Assembly (NCBI GenBank): GCA_041665165.1
Contig: JBAYJJ010000007.1
Location: 1 to 40,340 of the forward strand
Origin: MWCR01 sp041665165
GTDB taxonomy: Bacteria > Patescibacteriota > Patescibacteriia > 2-12-FULL-60-25
Reading direction: 5' to 3'
Length of the DNA: 40,340 nucleotides
Shown here piece by piece: positions 24,320-32,138 of the stretch (the stretch's first letter is position 1; each line of letters begins with the position of its first letter). The notes under the pieces are model-generated. The model was not told the DNA's origin and did no database searches. It saw only the letters and a program-made list of their open reading frames with translations. A program made the position numbers and the translations under genes.

Positions 24320-24476
24320 AGGACTAACTCTATCTAAATCTTTCCCTTACGACAAGGGAAAGACTTCAATTAATTAGTAAACTTGGTGTCCTTCCCTTGT
24401 TGTAAGGGAAGGACAGATTTGTCGTCCTCGGTTGGAGGTTGCCAGTTGGGACGACAAATCAGGATGAGTTAGTCCT
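24320..24476. other. Three-hairpin multibranch element between tgt and the glycosylase gene
   Basis: The outer arms AGGACTAACTC (24320-24330) and GAGTTAGTCCT (24466-24476) pair perfectly. They enclose three perfect hairpins: TCTTTCCCTT/AAGGGAAAGA (24339-24363), TGTCCTTCCCTT/AAGGGAAGGACA (24387-24415) and ATTTGTCGTCC/GGACGACAAAT (24417-24459). The first two share CCCTT-loop-AAGGG. The right outer arm overlaps the tgt stop codon by 2 bases, and the left lies 8 bases before the glycosylase start. As RNA or single-stranded DNA it would fold into a four-way junction. Confidence 0.88.
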
Positions 24477-25635
24477 ACAGCACTCCCTGATCTATTGCTT
24501 TTCTGATTTTTTCCATCAAGTCCAAATAAAACTTAATGTTTGCAAGGGTCATCAAGCGGTAAGCCAGCATTTCTTCAACAGTAAATAAGTGATGGATGTA
24601 AGCCAGGGAATAACGGTTCAATTCATCATCGTACTTCGTACCACGTACCACGTCATTTTTCGGCTGTACGTTGTACGTTGTACGTTGTACGAGGGGCGAT
24701 TCGTCAGTCGCGTATTGTGCGTTGGTGACGTGGATCGTTTCGTAAAAATCAGGCTTGGTGATGTCGTCGTGTACAAAACGATAAAGCAGGCCGTGGCGGG
24801 CATTGCGCGAAGGCAAAACACAATCAAGCATGTCCACTCCCCTTTTTACATATTCCACGATTTCATGCGGTTTTGCGCCTCCCATGAAATACCGCGGCTT
24901 GTCCTGCGGCAAAACAGGATTGAGCGCAGACGCGATGCGGCATGAATCTTCAAAGGGTTCACCAACCGAAAGACCGCCGATTGCATACCCGTCAAAACCT
25001 ATTTTCTTGAGATCCTCAGCATGCTGGACTCTAAGTGCATCATCTACTCCGCCTTGGACAATGCCAAAGAGCTGGGCACCTGGATTATTTGATGAACTCA
25101 AATTGTGTTCAAAGTATGTCTTGGATCTCTCAGCCCAGCGCGTGGTACGAGCAACAGATTGGTTCATTGTTTCCAAACCCATGGACGAAGGCGCGCACTC
25201 ATCCAAAACCATGCTGATATCGCTGCCGATGGTCTGCTGGATCTGCATGGACAATTCAGGCGTCAGCATGTGCTTTGATCCGTCTATATGCGAGGCGAAC
25301 TCAGCGCCCTCTTCGGTTATCTTGCGGCGCTTGGCCAGAGAAAAAACCTGGTAGCCGCCAGAGTCAGTCAAAATCGGGCCCTTCCAGTCCATGAAGTTGT
25401 GCAGGCCTTTAAATGCGCTGAGGACGTCTAGGCCGGGGCGCAGATACAGATGATAGGTATTGGATAGCAAAATAGACGCGTCCAGCTTTTCCATGTCAGC
25501 GGACGACAAGGTTTTGACCGCGCCCTTGGTGGCAATAGGCATGAAAAACGGGGTCTGAATCTCCCCATGCGGCGTGCTCAAAACCCCTCGCCTAGCCGAG
25601 GATTTGCTGGAGATTTTTGATATTTGAAAGCTCAT
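24475..25635 (-). CDS. tgt: tRNA-guanine transglycosylase with the zinc-cysteine motif replaced by a repeat
   Basis: Exchanges guanine-34 of certain tRNAs for the queuosine precursor. From MSFQISKISS (25635, overlapping the upstream stop by ATGA) it is 386 aa. Active-site motifs are intact: TDSGGYQVFSLA, VLDECAPS, IVQGGVD, AIGGLSVGE and the nucleophile Asp in DMLDCVLPSR. The family has CxCxxC before the helix YSRAYLHHL. Here YSLAYIHHL is present with its His, but residues about 315-333 before it are encoded by a word repeat (VQRTTYN...), and no Cys occurs in the last 110 residues. So three of four zinc ligands are missing. Either activity is lost or zinc is dispensable. No SD. Confidence 0.95.
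   Translation of the reverse strand: MSFQISKISSKSSARRGVLSTPHGEIQTPFFMPIATKGAVKTLSSADMEKLDASILLSNTYHLYLRPGLDVLSAFKGLHNFMDWKGPILTDSGGYQVFSLAKRRKITEEGAEFASHIDGSKHMLTPELSMQIQQTIGSDISMVLDECAPSSMGLETMNQSVARTTRWAERSKTYFEHNLSSSNNPGAQLFGIVQGGVDDALRVQHAEDLKKIGFDGYAIGGLSVGEPFEDSCRIASALNPVLPQDKPRYFMGGAKPHEIVEYVKRGVDMLDCVLPSRNARHGLLYRFVHDDITKPDFYETIHVTNAQYATDESPLVQRTTYNVQPKNDVVRGTKYDDELNRYSLAYIHHLFTVEEMLAYRLMTLANIKFYLDLMEKIRKAIDQGVL
24637..24692. repeat. Palindromic ACGTTGT/ACCACGT word repeat inside tgt
   Basis: CGTACCACGTACCACGT (24637-24653) pairs with ACGTTGTACGTTGTACG (24668-24684) over 15 of 17 positions, and the (ACGTTGT)n array continues to 24692. It encodes VQRTTYNVQ, identical to part of the insertion in the helicase-nuclease. 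Confidence 0.92.
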
Positions 25636-27203
25636 GGCTGTAATTCGTCCTTCTTTTCCTTGGCAAAAGCAAACCACTCCTCTAGCAGGCCAAGGAACAT
25701 TTTATAAGGCGCTTCAAAAATAAAATCAAAGAAAAACAGGAAGACGTTTAAGCGGGTAATCGTCGATGAGAGCATGCGACCGGCGCGTAATATTGGAATG
25801 CTGAAGAAATCCACGAGCGAGCTCCACAATGTGACCTTGCCGTCTATGACAACGTATTCGCGCGCGCCAAGCCTGATACGGTAGGCGAAAAAGCTGACTA
25901 AACACAAGAAGAAAATAAAAATCAAAGACGATACCCAGGTGAAAGAAATCCTCTCAAGCAATAGCCAGATGCCGCCAAAAGTAATCAAAAACGTCAAACC
26001 ATAAGTAAGCGTGAGCATGGTCTTGGCTAGCGAGCTTCTTTTTACTGGAGATGAGATGATACGGACAGAAACCGGATCATCAACCAACAACTCCCCCAAG
26101 GCGCGCTGAATGCACTCTGTGTTGTCTGCACCTGGGATCCTGATGAACAAACCAACCAAAAACATGGTCAAAGGCGGGAACGACAGATTCACGGCCAAAG
26201 CCTTCCAATGCAATTCGCCATATAACAGCAACTCAGTCGGGGCTTCCAAGATTAAAGCCAGAATCATTTTAGTCAAAAACAAATACAAAGTCGCCCTGGC
26301 AGTAGCACGCCTTACTTTTATCTTGGCTTCAGCATACCGCTCATCTGCCACGTTCGAGATCGCTACCATGAGCGATTCTGGCTTTTCCAGCAAAGCAGAC
26401 GCCTCAATCGGTTTAAGCACTACAACCTGGCGCAAAATATTCAAAGCCACGGACCAAGGCTTAACTACTTTTTGGAACTTAAGAGCCAGTGGGTGCTTAA
26501 GCTGAAGCCTGACGCGCCTTTCCACAGCCACCAATCTTTCGGCAATCGGACGCGGTTCATGCATCCAGCTCTGGGGCGACATCCATTCAGGAAAAAAAGC
26601 GCGCACCAGTTTATAACCGATGATTTCATCATCAGCTTTGAACAAAGTCCTGAAACACGCAATGTAGATCTGAAGTTTGAGGACGCTCTGCTCCATTTCC
26701 ATGCCATTGACCTTAATGGACCCGCTGATGCGGTCAAACAAAAAAGACGCTAAAGCTTTTTCGCTGCTGGCATCAACCAACAAGTCTTCGAGTTCAACCG
26801 CGATCATGGACCTCACCCATTCGGCATGGGATTCAGGACCAGCGTTAATGCTCAAAACCAATTGGAGTTTGTAAATGCGCCAAGACACTTCGTCTATCAA
26901 TGAAAGAGGCAAAACGCCATTGGGCAGATATTTGGCGGCAATCAGCTCGCGTATCAGCTGTTCTGCTATGACTTTGGGGTCATTTTCCAGCAAGCACAGC
27001 CTTTTGAGCATGCGTAAAATGGCTGATTTGCGGATCAAATGCTCGTCTTTATAGTCCACTAAATTGCGGATTTTCTCGTAAAAAAAAGCAAACCTGCTGA
27101 CTGCCGCATGGACTGTTATCTTTTCTTCTGAATCGTCAATTTTTGGCTTATTTAGGCCAAAAATTTCCAATAGTTTTTGTGTCTGAGCCTTTGAATAGGC
27201 CAT
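25632..27203 (-). CDS. Unrecognised 523-aa membrane protein
   Basis: The N-terminal 270 residues are soluble and helical. The C-terminal half has about five membrane segments: residues near 305 (LYLFLTKMILALILEA), 335 (LAVNLSFPPLTMFLVGLFI), 395 (LTLTYGLTFLITFGGIWLLL), 425 (WVSSLIFIFFLCLVSFFAY) and 485 (LNVFLFFFDFIFEAP). I do not recognise a family. The stop overlaps the tgt start in ATGA, so the pair are translationally coupled. Start ATG at 27203 without SD. No signal peptide. Confidence 0.85.
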   Translation of the reverse strand: MAYSKAQTQKLLEIFGLNKPKIDDSEEKITVHAAVSRFAFFYEKIRNLVDYKDEHLIRKSAILRMLKRLCLLENDPKVIAEQLIRELIAAKYLPNGVLPLSLIDEVSWRIYKLQLVLSINAGPESHAEWVRSMIAVELEDLLVDASSEKALASFLFDRISGSIKVNGMEMEQSVLKLQIYIACFRTLFKADDEIIGYKLVRAFFPEWMSPQSWMHEPRPIAERLVAVERRVRLQLKHPLALKFQKVVKPWSVALNILRQVVVLKPIEASALLEKPESLMVAISNVADERYAEAKIKVRRATARATLYLFLTKMILALILEAPTELLLYGELHWKALAVNLSFPPLTMFLVGLFIRIPGADNTECIQRALGELLVDDPVSVRIISSPVKRSSLAKTMLTLTYGLTFLITFGGIWLLLERISFTWVSSLIFIFFLCLVSFFAYRIRLGAREYVVIDGKVTLWSSLVDFFSIPILRAGRMLSSTITRLNVFLFFFDFIFEAPYKMFLGLLEEWFAFAKEKKDELQP

Positions 27204-27283
27204 AATTTTTTTGGCCTACATACCTTACTGCCTTTTGTTAATTTTGAACAGGCTAAGAGGCCTTCCCAGGCTTTGATCAGGGC

Positions 27284-27312
27284 TTGCGAAAGCCCCCTCA
27301 AAATGCTATAGA
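27284..27312 (+). promoter_or_regulatory. Promoter of the 27331 gene
   Basis: TTGCGA (27284-27289), 17 bases, TATAGA (27307-27312), with TGC before the -10 box. The predicted start at about 27319 leaves a 12-base leader without SD. Confidence 0.65.
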
Positions 27313-27330
27313 TAAGGTAGATTCAGGCTT

Positions 27331-27594
27331 ATGATCGAAGTAATTATTGCCCTAGCAGTTCTTGGCCTTGCCCTGCTCATCCGCTCTTTTGCAGGCGGCG
27401 CCATGGAATTGCATAAACCCTTCTTCATTGTCGTTGGGATTTTTTTGGTTCTATATATCGGTGCAACAATCCTCATCTCATCCAGGATAGGAAACGCTTG
27501 GGGCGCGCCTCAAAACCAGATCTCATCTTCGTCCAACACTGGCTACAGTTCAGAACAACCGATCAACCAGATTGATTACACGACCGGCCCCTGA
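27331..27594 (+). CDS. Small two-segment membrane protein
   Basis: An 87-aa protein with membrane segments at about residues 2-18 (EVIIALAVLGLALLI) and 30-50 (FFIVVGIFLVLYIGATILI), then a Ser/Asn/Gln-rich tail. I do not recognise a family. It has its own good promoter, and its end overlaps the convergent gene at 27576 by 19 bases. Confidence 0.72.
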   Translation: MIEVIIALAVLGLALLIRSFAGGAMELHKPFFIVVGIFLVLYIGATILISSRIGNAWGAPQNQISSSSNTGYSSEQPINQIDYTTGP

Positions 27595-28037
27595 CTATTG
27601 CTGGGCCTGGGATTCGCGTCTTTTGTTTTTTCAATTTTTGGTTTCATGTCTATTTCAGCCGTATAAGCTTCGAAATTCTTCTTGTATAGTTTTTCAGCTT
27701 TTTTGCGCAGCTCAGGATTTTTCTCTTCTTCTTTCAACCCCAACTCAATCCGCGCTTGTCGCTCAGCCTTGAACCAGGCCCATTCATTGGTATAAACATA
27801 CCAGGCATAAGACCAAAGATCTTCGGACAGACTATTGGCAATGCCGTCGATCTGCGCTTCATTGACACCCAGCAAACTAGCCAGCCTTTGGGCCAGAACC
27901 GGAAAATCCATGGGCTCATAGCCTTGCTGGACGCGAGTCTCATCCTCTACCAAAGACATCATCAAACAAGCGCGCATGCATTCCATGGCTTCTTGCTTCG
28001 TGAGATTCAAGGCTACTAATTCCGTTTGCATATTCAT
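27576..28037 (-). CDS. Hypothetical 153-aa soluble protein
   Basis: The N-terminal two thirds look helical and globular (TKQEAMECMRACLMMSLVEDE, shown in part: KQEAMECMRACLMMSL; WSYAWYVYTNEWAWFKAERQ). The last 50 residues are Lys/Glu-rich and then Pro/Asn/Ser-rich, probably disordered. No domain recognised. Start ATG at 28037 without SD; an alternative start two codons on is possible. Confidence 0.7.
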   Translation of the reverse strand: MNMQTELVALNLTKQEAMECMRACLMMSLVEDETRVQQGYEPMDFPVLAQRLASLLGVNEAQIDGIANSLSEDLWSYAWYVYTNEWAWFKAERQARIELGLKEEEKNPELRKKAEKLYKKNFEAYTAEIDMKPKIEKTKDANPRPSNSQGPVV

Positions 28038-28092
28038 ATAATCAGATGTAGCATGAACATCATCTTAGAAACATAAAGCCCGCAAGTCAAGC

Positions 28093-29211
28093 ATGAAATC
28101 CAGTCTTAAGTTCATTTTAGCATCGCTCTTGCCTATCGCAGGCGTTTTTATGTTTGCGAGCCAAACCAACGCAGCCAATCCTGGCTTTGTGAGCGTATCT
28201 GGCACTGAGCTCTGGCTTGATGGCAGCAGGCTTATGCCAGTAGGCATAAATCATTTGGACAACATCTCGCTCTGGAGTTCGACTAGCACAATCCCGAACA
28301 GCAAATGGATTACAAAAAAAGATTTCGCGGACTTCAAAGCAGCGGGCTTCAACTCCGTGCGCTTGGCAGTCAAGTCTGATTATTTCCAGGACGTGAAGCC
28401 TCCGCACAGATTTTCGGCCAAAGGCTTTGTTTGGCTGGACACGATTATCGGCTATGCCAAAGCCAACAACATCAAGCTCGTGCTGGACATGCATATCCCG
28501 ACTGGAGGCATGGCTCAAGATTATAATGTGTATCCTGAAAACCAAGTTTTTTGGAATGATGCATGGCTCAAAGGCAGATATGTTGATGTGTGGCGCGAAA
28601 TTGCGCGGCGCTATGCCAACGAAAAAACCATTTGGGGTTATGACATAATGAACGAACCAGCGACCTGGGATTTTGAGACTTACCAAAAATTGATGCAGGC
28701 CACTACAAGATCCATACGCCTTTATGACAAAAATCACATTTTGATCGTACAGCCAGGCATGGTGATGAAAGATAATCTGCCGTATTTTGTCTATCCCGAG
28801 ATTCAAGACCCTCAAGTCGCCAGATCAATCCACTTTTATCAGCCGCTTGGATTCACCCACCAGAACGTAAGCTGGGGCGTGAATGGCGCTGCTGTCATCG
28901 CGACCTATCCTTCAGCTGCTTGGAAGGCTGACGCGGTTTACAATGCCTTAAAAAAGGTGTGGGAGTCCGCAGAACCGGACAAATTCCCTGTGATTCTCTT
29001 TGAATTCGGTACTGTCTTCCAGAATAAGAATACCGGCCAACCGCTTTGGATCCAAGATGTCATCCGCGCCTCCAAGAAACTGGGCATGGGCTGGCACTAT
29101 TGGAACTACAAAGGCCCGACCTATGATTCCAGCTTGGTGTTGACAGTGCCCGGAGGCAAGCCGCGGCCGATTACTTGGAAAATTTTGAGCGAGGAAGCTA
29201 AGAAAAAATGA
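28093..29211 (+). CDS. Secreted glycoside hydrolase family 5 (cellulase-like) enzyme
   Basis: Predicted to cut beta-linked glycans outside the cell. The 372-aa protein has a signal peptide (about 1-27, MKSSLKF then a hydrophobic core and QTNAA-NP cleavage region). The TIM-barrel follows, with NSVRLAV near 93, VLDMHIP near 136, the acid/base Glu188 in YDIMNEP, the RSIHFYQP segment near 250 and the nucleophile Glu304 in VILFEFGT. Both catalytic glutamates are present. It is unusual in a small genome and could act on host or biofilm polysaccharide. The stop overlaps the queH start in ATGA. Confidence 0.9.
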   Translation: MKSSLKFILASLLPIAGVFMFASQTNAANPGFVSVSGTELWLDGSRLMPVGINHLDNISLWSSTSTIPNSKWITKKDFADFKAAGFNSVRLAVKSDYFQDVKPPHRFSAKGFVWLDTIIGYAKANNIKLVLDMHIPTGGMAQDYNVYPENQVFWNDAWLKGRYVDVWREIARRYANEKTIWGYDIMNEPATWDFETYQKLMQATTRSIRLYDKNHILIVQPGMVMKDNLPYFVYPEIQDPQVARSIHFYQPLGFTHQNVSWGVNGAAVIATYPSAAWKADAVYNALKKVWESAEPDKFPVILFEFGTVFQNKNTGQPLWIQDVIRASKKLGMGWHYWNYKGPTYDSSLVLTVPGGKPRPITWKILSEEAKKK

Positions 29212-29753
29212 AGCCGAGATTATTGCTCCACGTTTGCTGCGGAGTCTGCAGTGCTTATGTGCCAGAGCGTCTGCTCCCTGATTTTGACGTGACTGTTTAT
29301 TTTGAAAACTCCAATTTGTATCCGACCGCCGAGTTCTTTAAGCGGCGCGAAGCGGCGATGGTCATGGCCCAAAAGTTCGGCCTGGGATTCATCACTGCGG
29401 ACCAAGACACTGTCGGATGGTACAAGTCTATCCGCGGGCATGCCAAAGACCCAGAACGAGGCGAGCGCTGTGCCAAATGCATAAACTTCAGGTTGGACAA
29501 AACGTTTGAGTATGCCAAACAAAATGGTTTCCAGTGGATTGCAACGACTTTGAGCGTGAGCCGCAGAAAAAATGTTGATCTAATCAATGCTCTAGGCAAA
29601 AGCTTGGCCGACAAATATAGTCTGGATTTTTTAGGCAAGGATTGGAAAAAAGAAAACGGTGAATTGATTTCGCAACAACGCGCAAAAGAGGCCGGCATCT
29701 ATCGACAAGACTATTGCGGCTGTGTGTACTCCTACCTAAAAACTCACAACTGA
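29208..29753 (+). CDS. queH: Epoxyqueuosine reductase QueH
   Basis: Performs the last step of queuosine synthesis, reducing epoxyqueuosine in tRNA with a metal cluster. The 181-aa protein has the QueH cysteines: LLLHVCCGVCS (Cys9, 10, 13), RCAKCINFRL near 85, and QDYCGCVYS near 170. TTLSVSRRKNVDLIN matches the family's TTL-S-x-x-K region. It overlaps the GH5 gene by ATGA, although no functional link is evident. Its C-terminal residues and stop are supplied by the palindromic element at 29741. It matters for this window because the matching tgt lacks its zinc cysteines. Confidence 0.92.
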   Translation: MKPRLLLHVCCGVCSAYVPERLLPDFDVTVYFENSNLYPTAEFFKRREAAMVMAQKFGLGFITADQDTVGWYKSIRGHAKDPERGERCAKCINFRLDKTFEYAKQNGFQWIATTLSVSRRKNVDLINALGKSLADKYSLDFLGKDWKKENGELISQQRAKEAGIYRQDYCGCVYSYLKTHN

Positions 29754-29802
29754 CAACTTACAAGAGTAACCTAGACACTCTTGTCAGTTGTAAGTTTTAA
29801 GT
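29741..29802. repeat. AACTTACAACTGACAAC-type palindrome, copy 1
   Basis: ACAAGAGT and ACTCTTGT flank a 9-base loop, extended by ACAACTGACAACTT against CAGTTGTAAGTTTTAAGTT. It supplies the last codons and stop of queH and lies between two convergent genes, so it may also end transcription both ways. A second copy lies at 30725. Confidence 0.88.
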
Positions 29803-29808
29803 TTCTGC

Positions 29809-30714
29809 TTATTGCACCTTCACTGGTATCCCTTGGTCTGCCCAGCGGTAAACCCATTTGATATTTGGAAGCGAAACATTGATGCAGCCATGGCTCATGC
29901 GCCGACCGAAATTGTTGTGCCAATAAGCATAATGGATATACATGTGCGGCCGAAACATCAAATTATACGGCACATTGCCTAAATCATAATTATCAGGATT
30001 GCCCTTGCCATAACTCCATTGATAGTTGACCACAGGATCTTTTTCCAGAACCGAGTAATTCCCTGGCGGAGTCGGGAACCTATAGCTGCCAGTTGAGACC
30101 AAGAACGTCTTGACCAGCCTGCCGTTTTCATAAGCGCGAAGGCGTTGCTCTTTCAGACTGATGTAAATATACTTGGCAGTTGTTGTTGCTGTTGGATCAA
30201 CCGGACCGATGGCATAATCAAAATCCGCTCTGGCAATCGGGTACTCAACCAAAGAAGCTGGCGTGACTTGGATTGCGTTCTTAAGATACTCAGCCAAATC
30301 CTGATCCGTTCTCAAAGCGTGTCGTTTATAGGCGCGCTTGCGAATGTGCCAAATCAAATCAGGCGCATTTGGATCATAGACCAAGCCGCTGATTGTCTTC
30401 CTTTTTTTCAAAGGGATGGTTACATTGTCATTCTCATCCGGTATGGAAGAAATCGCAGCCCAAGACATGGGCTGGGCAATCGCTTTGAGCTGATCCAGTG
30501 ATGTGCCTACTTGATACCTGCGAGAGGTTAGTGGGTCAATGTACCAGATTCGATTTTCAACTTTTTCAATCACAAGGTCGCCGGCATAGTCCCCTGCGCT
30601 AAAACCGACCGGCGAGCGCGTGGCAGCGTCGGCTGTTGTCGGCAGAATTAAAAACACACTCATCCAAAACAGGATGGCCAATTTCCCTCCCCGCTTTTCT
30701 CCTACCCTTGCCAT
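29809..30714 (-). CDS. YkuD-family L,D-transpeptidase
   Basis: Makes 3-3 cross-links in peptidoglycan or attaches proteins to it, outside the membrane. The 301-aa protein has a membrane or signal segment (about residues 11-29, ending TTADAA), a roughly 150-residue N-terminal domain resembling the wall-associated repeats seen with YkuD proteins (ENRIWYIDPLTSRRYQVG, DPNAPDLIWHIRKRAYKRH), then the YkuD domain from KYIYISLKEQRLRAYENG to GNYSVLEKDPVVNYQW and HYAYWHNNFGRRMSHGCINV with catalytic Cys277. Start ATG at 30714, no SD. Confidence 0.92.
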   Translation of the reverse strand: MARVGEKRGGKLAILFWMSVFLILPTTADAATRSPVGFSAGDYAGDLVIEKVENRIWYIDPLTSRRYQVGTSLDQLKAIAQPMSWAAISSIPDENDNVTIPLKKRKTISGLVYDPNAPDLIWHIRKRAYKRHALRTDQDLAEYLKNAIQVTPASLVEYPIARADFDYAIGPVDPTATTTAKYIYISLKEQRLRAYENGRLVKTFLVSTGSYRFPTPPGNYSVLEKDPVVNYQWSYGKGNPDNYDLGNVPYNLMFRPHMYIHYAYWHNNFGRRMSHGCINVSLPNIKWVYRWADQGIPVKVQ

Positions 30715-30724
30715 ATTAACCGGG

Positions 30725-30796
30725 ACTTACAACTGACAACTAACAAGAGTAACTTAGGCGCTCTTGTAAGTTGTAAGTTTTGAGTTGTGAGTTAGT
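30725..30796. repeat. AACTTACAACTGACAAC-type palindrome, copy 2
   Basis: Nearly the same as the copy at 29741, with ACAAGAGTAACTTAGG against GCGCTCTTGTAAGTTG. It brackets the L,D-transpeptidase gene with the first copy, and the end of its arm supplies the stop codon of the 71-aa gene. Confidence 0.88.
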
Positions 30797-31011
30797 TAGA
30801 TTTCAATCTTGAACGACGAAAGTTTGTTGATGCGATAAGCCATGATAAAAGCCCAGAAAGCGCTTATGATGAGCAACAAACCGACTAACATGCCGAGTAA
30901 ATCCGGGTAGACCAGGATCAGGATGCCTATGACGAAGACTAAGACGCCCTCCAAGATAAGGGTCCAGACCAGGTGTTTAATAAACTTCAAGACAACTTCA
31001 ACTTTTTTCAT
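30796..31011 (-). CDS. Small membrane protein, two segments
   Basis: From MKKVEVVLKFIKHL (31011) it is 71 aa with two membrane segments, WTLILEGVLVFVIGILILVYP and LLGMLVGLLLIISAFWAFIMAY. This resembles short DUF308-type membrane proteins, but I would not assign it. TATAAT at 31040-31045 gives a start about 20 bases before the ATG, so a longer frame to 31194 would not be transcribed. Its stop lies in the repeat at 30725. Confidence 0.75.
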   Translation of the reverse strand: MKKVEVVLKFIKHLVWTLILEGVLVFVIGILILVYPDLLGMLVGLLLIISAFWAFIMAYRINKLSSFKIEI

Positions 31012-31039
31012 AAAAGTGCGTTTAGGATTAATTGGCAAT

Positions 31040-31045
31040 ATTATA
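31040..31045 (-). promoter_or_regulatory. -10 box of the 71-aa membrane gene
   Basis: Perfect TATAAT on the minus strand. A poor -35 (TTGTAT) lies 17 bases upstream, inside the tail of the 31067 terminator. Confidence 0.55.
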
Positions 31046-31066
31046 CACGTTTTTGGGCGTACATAC

Positions 31067-31090
31067 AAAAAAGAGCCGAATGGCTCTTGA
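31067..31090 (-). terminator. Terminator of the 31094 gene
   Basis: On the minus strand AAGAGCC pairs with GGCTCTT across ATTC, followed by TTTT. It begins 4 bases after the stop codon. Confidence 0.87.
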
Positions 31091-31093
31091 GAA

Positions 31094-32131
31094 TCAGGAC
31101 TCCCCACTAAAGACGATCGATGTCCCAAAATTACCGACGACCTGGAACAGGAAACGCACGGCGATCCCTTCCGACGCTTGCCATCGCCGGACAATGGCTG
31201 CTTCCACTTCGTGCATCTTGGAGTAGTAGCCTTTCACCGTGTCGGTATCGCCACGGAATCCCGGGTCAGAAATCTTCATTTCGATTTTCACGCTCTGGAG
31301 AGCGTAGTCGTCGTACACGACTTCGACCGCAGGGTTGTCATTGCGCCGAGAATTCATAAGCTCGCTCACCAGGTGTTTGACCTTTGCGTCAACGACTGCA
31401 ACTCGTTTTGCCTGTTCGACGAGGAATGGATAAACCGCCTCAGAATATGATAAAAGCAGCGGTTCAGCAACACTAAACACATTGTGCAAGAACCAATCGT
31501 TCGCATGCGCAATAGCCATGAACAGGACTTTGCAGACAACGTCCCGATTCTCGCAAGGTCGTTTCTTGGCTGAGGCATGGATATAAAGCGGAACGATCCT
31601 GCTCATGGGGAAAGCAGTATCCATTGCTTTGCGCAGAGCCTCCTCCAGAATCTTGTCGAGATAGCCACCCTGTTCCTTCAAAAAGAAATTGAGCAGCTCT
31701 TTTGCTTCATCTTCTGATGGGGTCTCGCGCATCCAGAGCGCGATTTCCGTCAAGATGGCCTTCGTGGTCTTCGGCATCGTCGGCCTGCCGTCCTCTTCTA
31801 TTGGCAGTTCTTCAAAAAGCTGCATGAGCTCATGTGCGACTCGACTATTGGTCTTTTGCCAAGCATCATAGGCACCGTCCTTGCGGACAAGACAGCCGTC
31901 TACACCGTCAAGAATCTCAGCGACTTGCGTATCCTCAATAGCCTTGATGAAGCAAGGCACATAGACCTCACTCGCCTTGATGTCATGCCCACTCACCAGC
32001 GTAGGAATGATTCTCCTGATCATTTCTATTCGCTGTGTTGGTCCGCTCGGGAGTAAGAGCAGAAAAACAACTTCTTCTTGCTCATTCAGGAATTCATCCA
32101 GGGACACATGCCTTTCGCCAATTCTAAACAT
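31094..32131 (-). CDS. Unrecognised 345-aa protein with SD (stand-alone accessory gene)
   Basis: Starts at MFRIGERHVSLDEFL, with AGGAG 8 bases before the ATG. The protein is mostly helical, with many acidic helices (LMQLFEELPIEED, PSEDEAKELLNFFLKEQ) and a beta-rich C-terminal part (VEVVYDDYALQSVKIEMKIS). It has a pair of Cys at the PCENRDVVCK region near 200. No signal peptide or membrane segment and no family recognised. It has its own promoter and terminator. The leader carries GC-rich hairpins (GCGGCC/GGCCGC immediately before the SD). Confidence 0.78.
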   Translation of the reverse strand: MFRIGERHVSLDEFLNEQEEVVFLLLLPSGPTQRIEMIRRIIPTLVSGHDIKASEVYVPCFIKAIEDTQVAEILDGVDGCLVRKDGAYDAWQKTNSRVAHELMQLFEELPIEEDGRPTMPKTTKAILTEIALWMRETPSEDEAKELLNFFLKEQGGYLDKILEEALRKAMDTAFPMSRIVPLYIHASAKKRPCENRDVVCKVLFMAIAHANDWFLHNVFSVAEPLLLSYSEAVYPFLVEQAKRVAVVDAKVKHLVSELMNSRRNDNPAVEVVYDDYALQSVKIEMKISDPGFRGDTDTVKGYYSKMHEVEAAIVRRWQASEGIAVRFLFQVVGNFGTSIVFSGES

Positions 32132-32138
32132 GACGCAT

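Noticed and set aside
24475..25635. tgt as a pseudogene
   Set aside because: The frame is full length and the catalytic motifs are intact. Only the zinc ligands are missing, so I keep it as a CDS and report the defect.
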